This document shows, piece by piece, positions 63,462-64,000 of a DNA stretch of 64,000 bases. Both the position numbers and the translations under genes were made by a program. The stretch lies in contig NZ_CP059675.1 in the NCBI RefSeq assembly GCF_014069575.1, positions 868,001-932,000 of the forward strand, read 5' to 3'. The stretch comes from Schaalia sp. JY-X169. Its GTDB lineage: Bacteria > Actinomycetota > Actinomycetes > Actinomycetales > Actinomycetaceae. The notes beneath the pieces are model-generated. The model saw only the letters and a list, made by a program, of their open reading frames with translations, searched no databases and was not told the DNA's origin. Each line of letters begins with the position of its first letter. Position 1 is the stretch's first letter.

Positions 63462-64000
63462 GTGGAGGGTCACTGCTTCAAATCAAGTCGACCTGACAAA
63501 GCCAGCGGGCCTGCCGATGTCCGCGCGCTCGCCGGAATCACCCGCAAGGAGCTTGCCCAGCTCGCGGAAGTCTCCCCGTCAACAATCAGTCGAATCGAGC
63601 GGGCAGAACTCGATCCGACCTGCGGGACGCTTTCCCGAATACTGGAGGCTACCGGTTACCGGATCAGCGGAAATTCTCTTGTCTCCGCGGGTGATCCAAG
63701 TGCCATTGCCGCCGCCAGGTCGGTCCTGCAGTCTGTTCTTGTCGGGCCATACGTGGGCGCTCTTTGCTCGCTTGGAGACGGCTCGGCTTCCTTGGCGGAC
63801 TCCAAAGGAGGAGAGACTCGGAGCTTTGGACTGGCATTTGATGAAGACATGTCCTCAGCGGTGCAAGCTGCGCTGGGGTCAACTGCGAGAGATGCCACGG
63901 AGACCGGCCGATGGATCACCCGATGGGTTCGCGCCGGGTGGCTTTCTGACCAGGCAAACGCGGATGACATGGTGACGCTCGCCGTATCTGCTGGCAACGC
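63462..64000 (+). CDS. XRE-family helix-turn-helix protein, 5' part
   Basis: The frame is open to the right edge, so the gene is truncated by the window. The HTH reads DVRALAGITRKELAQLAEVS then PSTISRIERAELDPTCGTLS and RILEATGYRI, a complete XRE domain at about residues 19-68. The following 110 residues (AIAAARSVLQSVLVGPYVGA and beyond) are helical and unassigned; many such proteins are antitoxin-like with a toxin gene next to them. GTG at 63462 is the only visible start in frame after a TGA at 63453, but GGAGG sits too close to it, so the start is uncertain. Confidence 0.7.
   Translation, partial: MEGHCFKSSRPDKASGPADVRALAGITRKELAQLAEVSPSTISRIERAELDPTCGTLSRILEATGYRISGNSLVSAGDPSAIAAARSVLQSVLVGPYVGALCSLGDGSASLADSKGGETRSFGLAFDEDMSSAVQAALGSTARDATETGRWITRWVRAGWLSDQANADDMVTLAVSAGN

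Noticed and set aside
63517-63975. Closed plus-strand frame of 152 codons at the right end
   Set aside because: It is rich in Arg, Ser and Pro without family features, while the overlapping frame from 63462 encodes a textbook XRE helix-turn-helix and runs off the edge.

Overview
The window is high-GC chromosomal DNA of an actinomycete. The 16S/23S/5S operon has actinobacterial signatures, including the antitermination/processing box before 16S. The gene set (sirtuin, OtsA/OtsB, MMPL plus YhgE-type proteins, RpiR-controlled amino-sugar salvage, IS1634-family transposase) fits an Actinomycetaceae-like lineage. That placement is inference. No CRISPR array or intact tRNA gene was seen.

Layout. 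1-773: 3' part of a ThrE-type exporter. 1180-6611: one rRNA operon without spacer tRNAs, with two long processing stems visible by eye. 6612-7144: non-coding, with a large palindrome and a 9-bp tandem repeat. 7145-21779: a FAD/Fe-S D-2-hydroxyacid dehydrogenase, then a peptidoglycan amino-sugar salvage locus: murQ, nagZ, namZ, a five-gene Opp/Dpp-type ABC importer, an RpiR/MurR-like regulator and a BadF/BadG (MurK-type) kinase. The proposed route is uptake of muropeptides or saccharides, intracellular trimming by NagZ and NamZ, phosphorylation, MurQ cleavage to GlcNAc-6-P plus D-lactate, and possibly D-lactate oxidation by the neighbouring dehydrogenase.

21869-39598: housekeeping and stress genes: glsB/csbD, eda, a DUF559-like protein flanked by two copies of a palindromic repeat, otsA/otsB, a sirtuin, a TetR-MMPL-YhgE efflux/envelope module with a degenerate ABC ATPase-like tail on the MMPL, a fructosamine kinase, an MNT-HEPN toxin-antitoxin pair, a frameshifted KstD-like flavoprotein with its TetR regulator, and a BNR-repeat membrane-anchored protein. 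39754-46541: a split UDP-bacillosamine-type (pglF / pglE-pglC-pglD) glycan locus, interrupted by an HTH gene and a HigA + SecB-like toxin-antitoxin-chaperone-type module.

46542-49532: a graveyard of mobile-element remnants: a tyrosine integrase fragment, a broken large serine recombinase and a tRNA-3'-end-like sequence. 49533-63152: a defence-like island: a membrane/coiled-coil protein, an IS1634-family element that duplicated about 260 bp of its target, a protein with a HEPN-like RX4H motif, an IetA-like AAA ATPase, an IetS-like subtilase, a 1260-aa protein with a C-terminal PD-(D/E)XK nuclease motif, a 34-codon gene and a KAP P-loop NTPase. The last five are tandem and tightly spaced and are the best candidate for an undescribed system. 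An XRE-family gene runs off the right edge.
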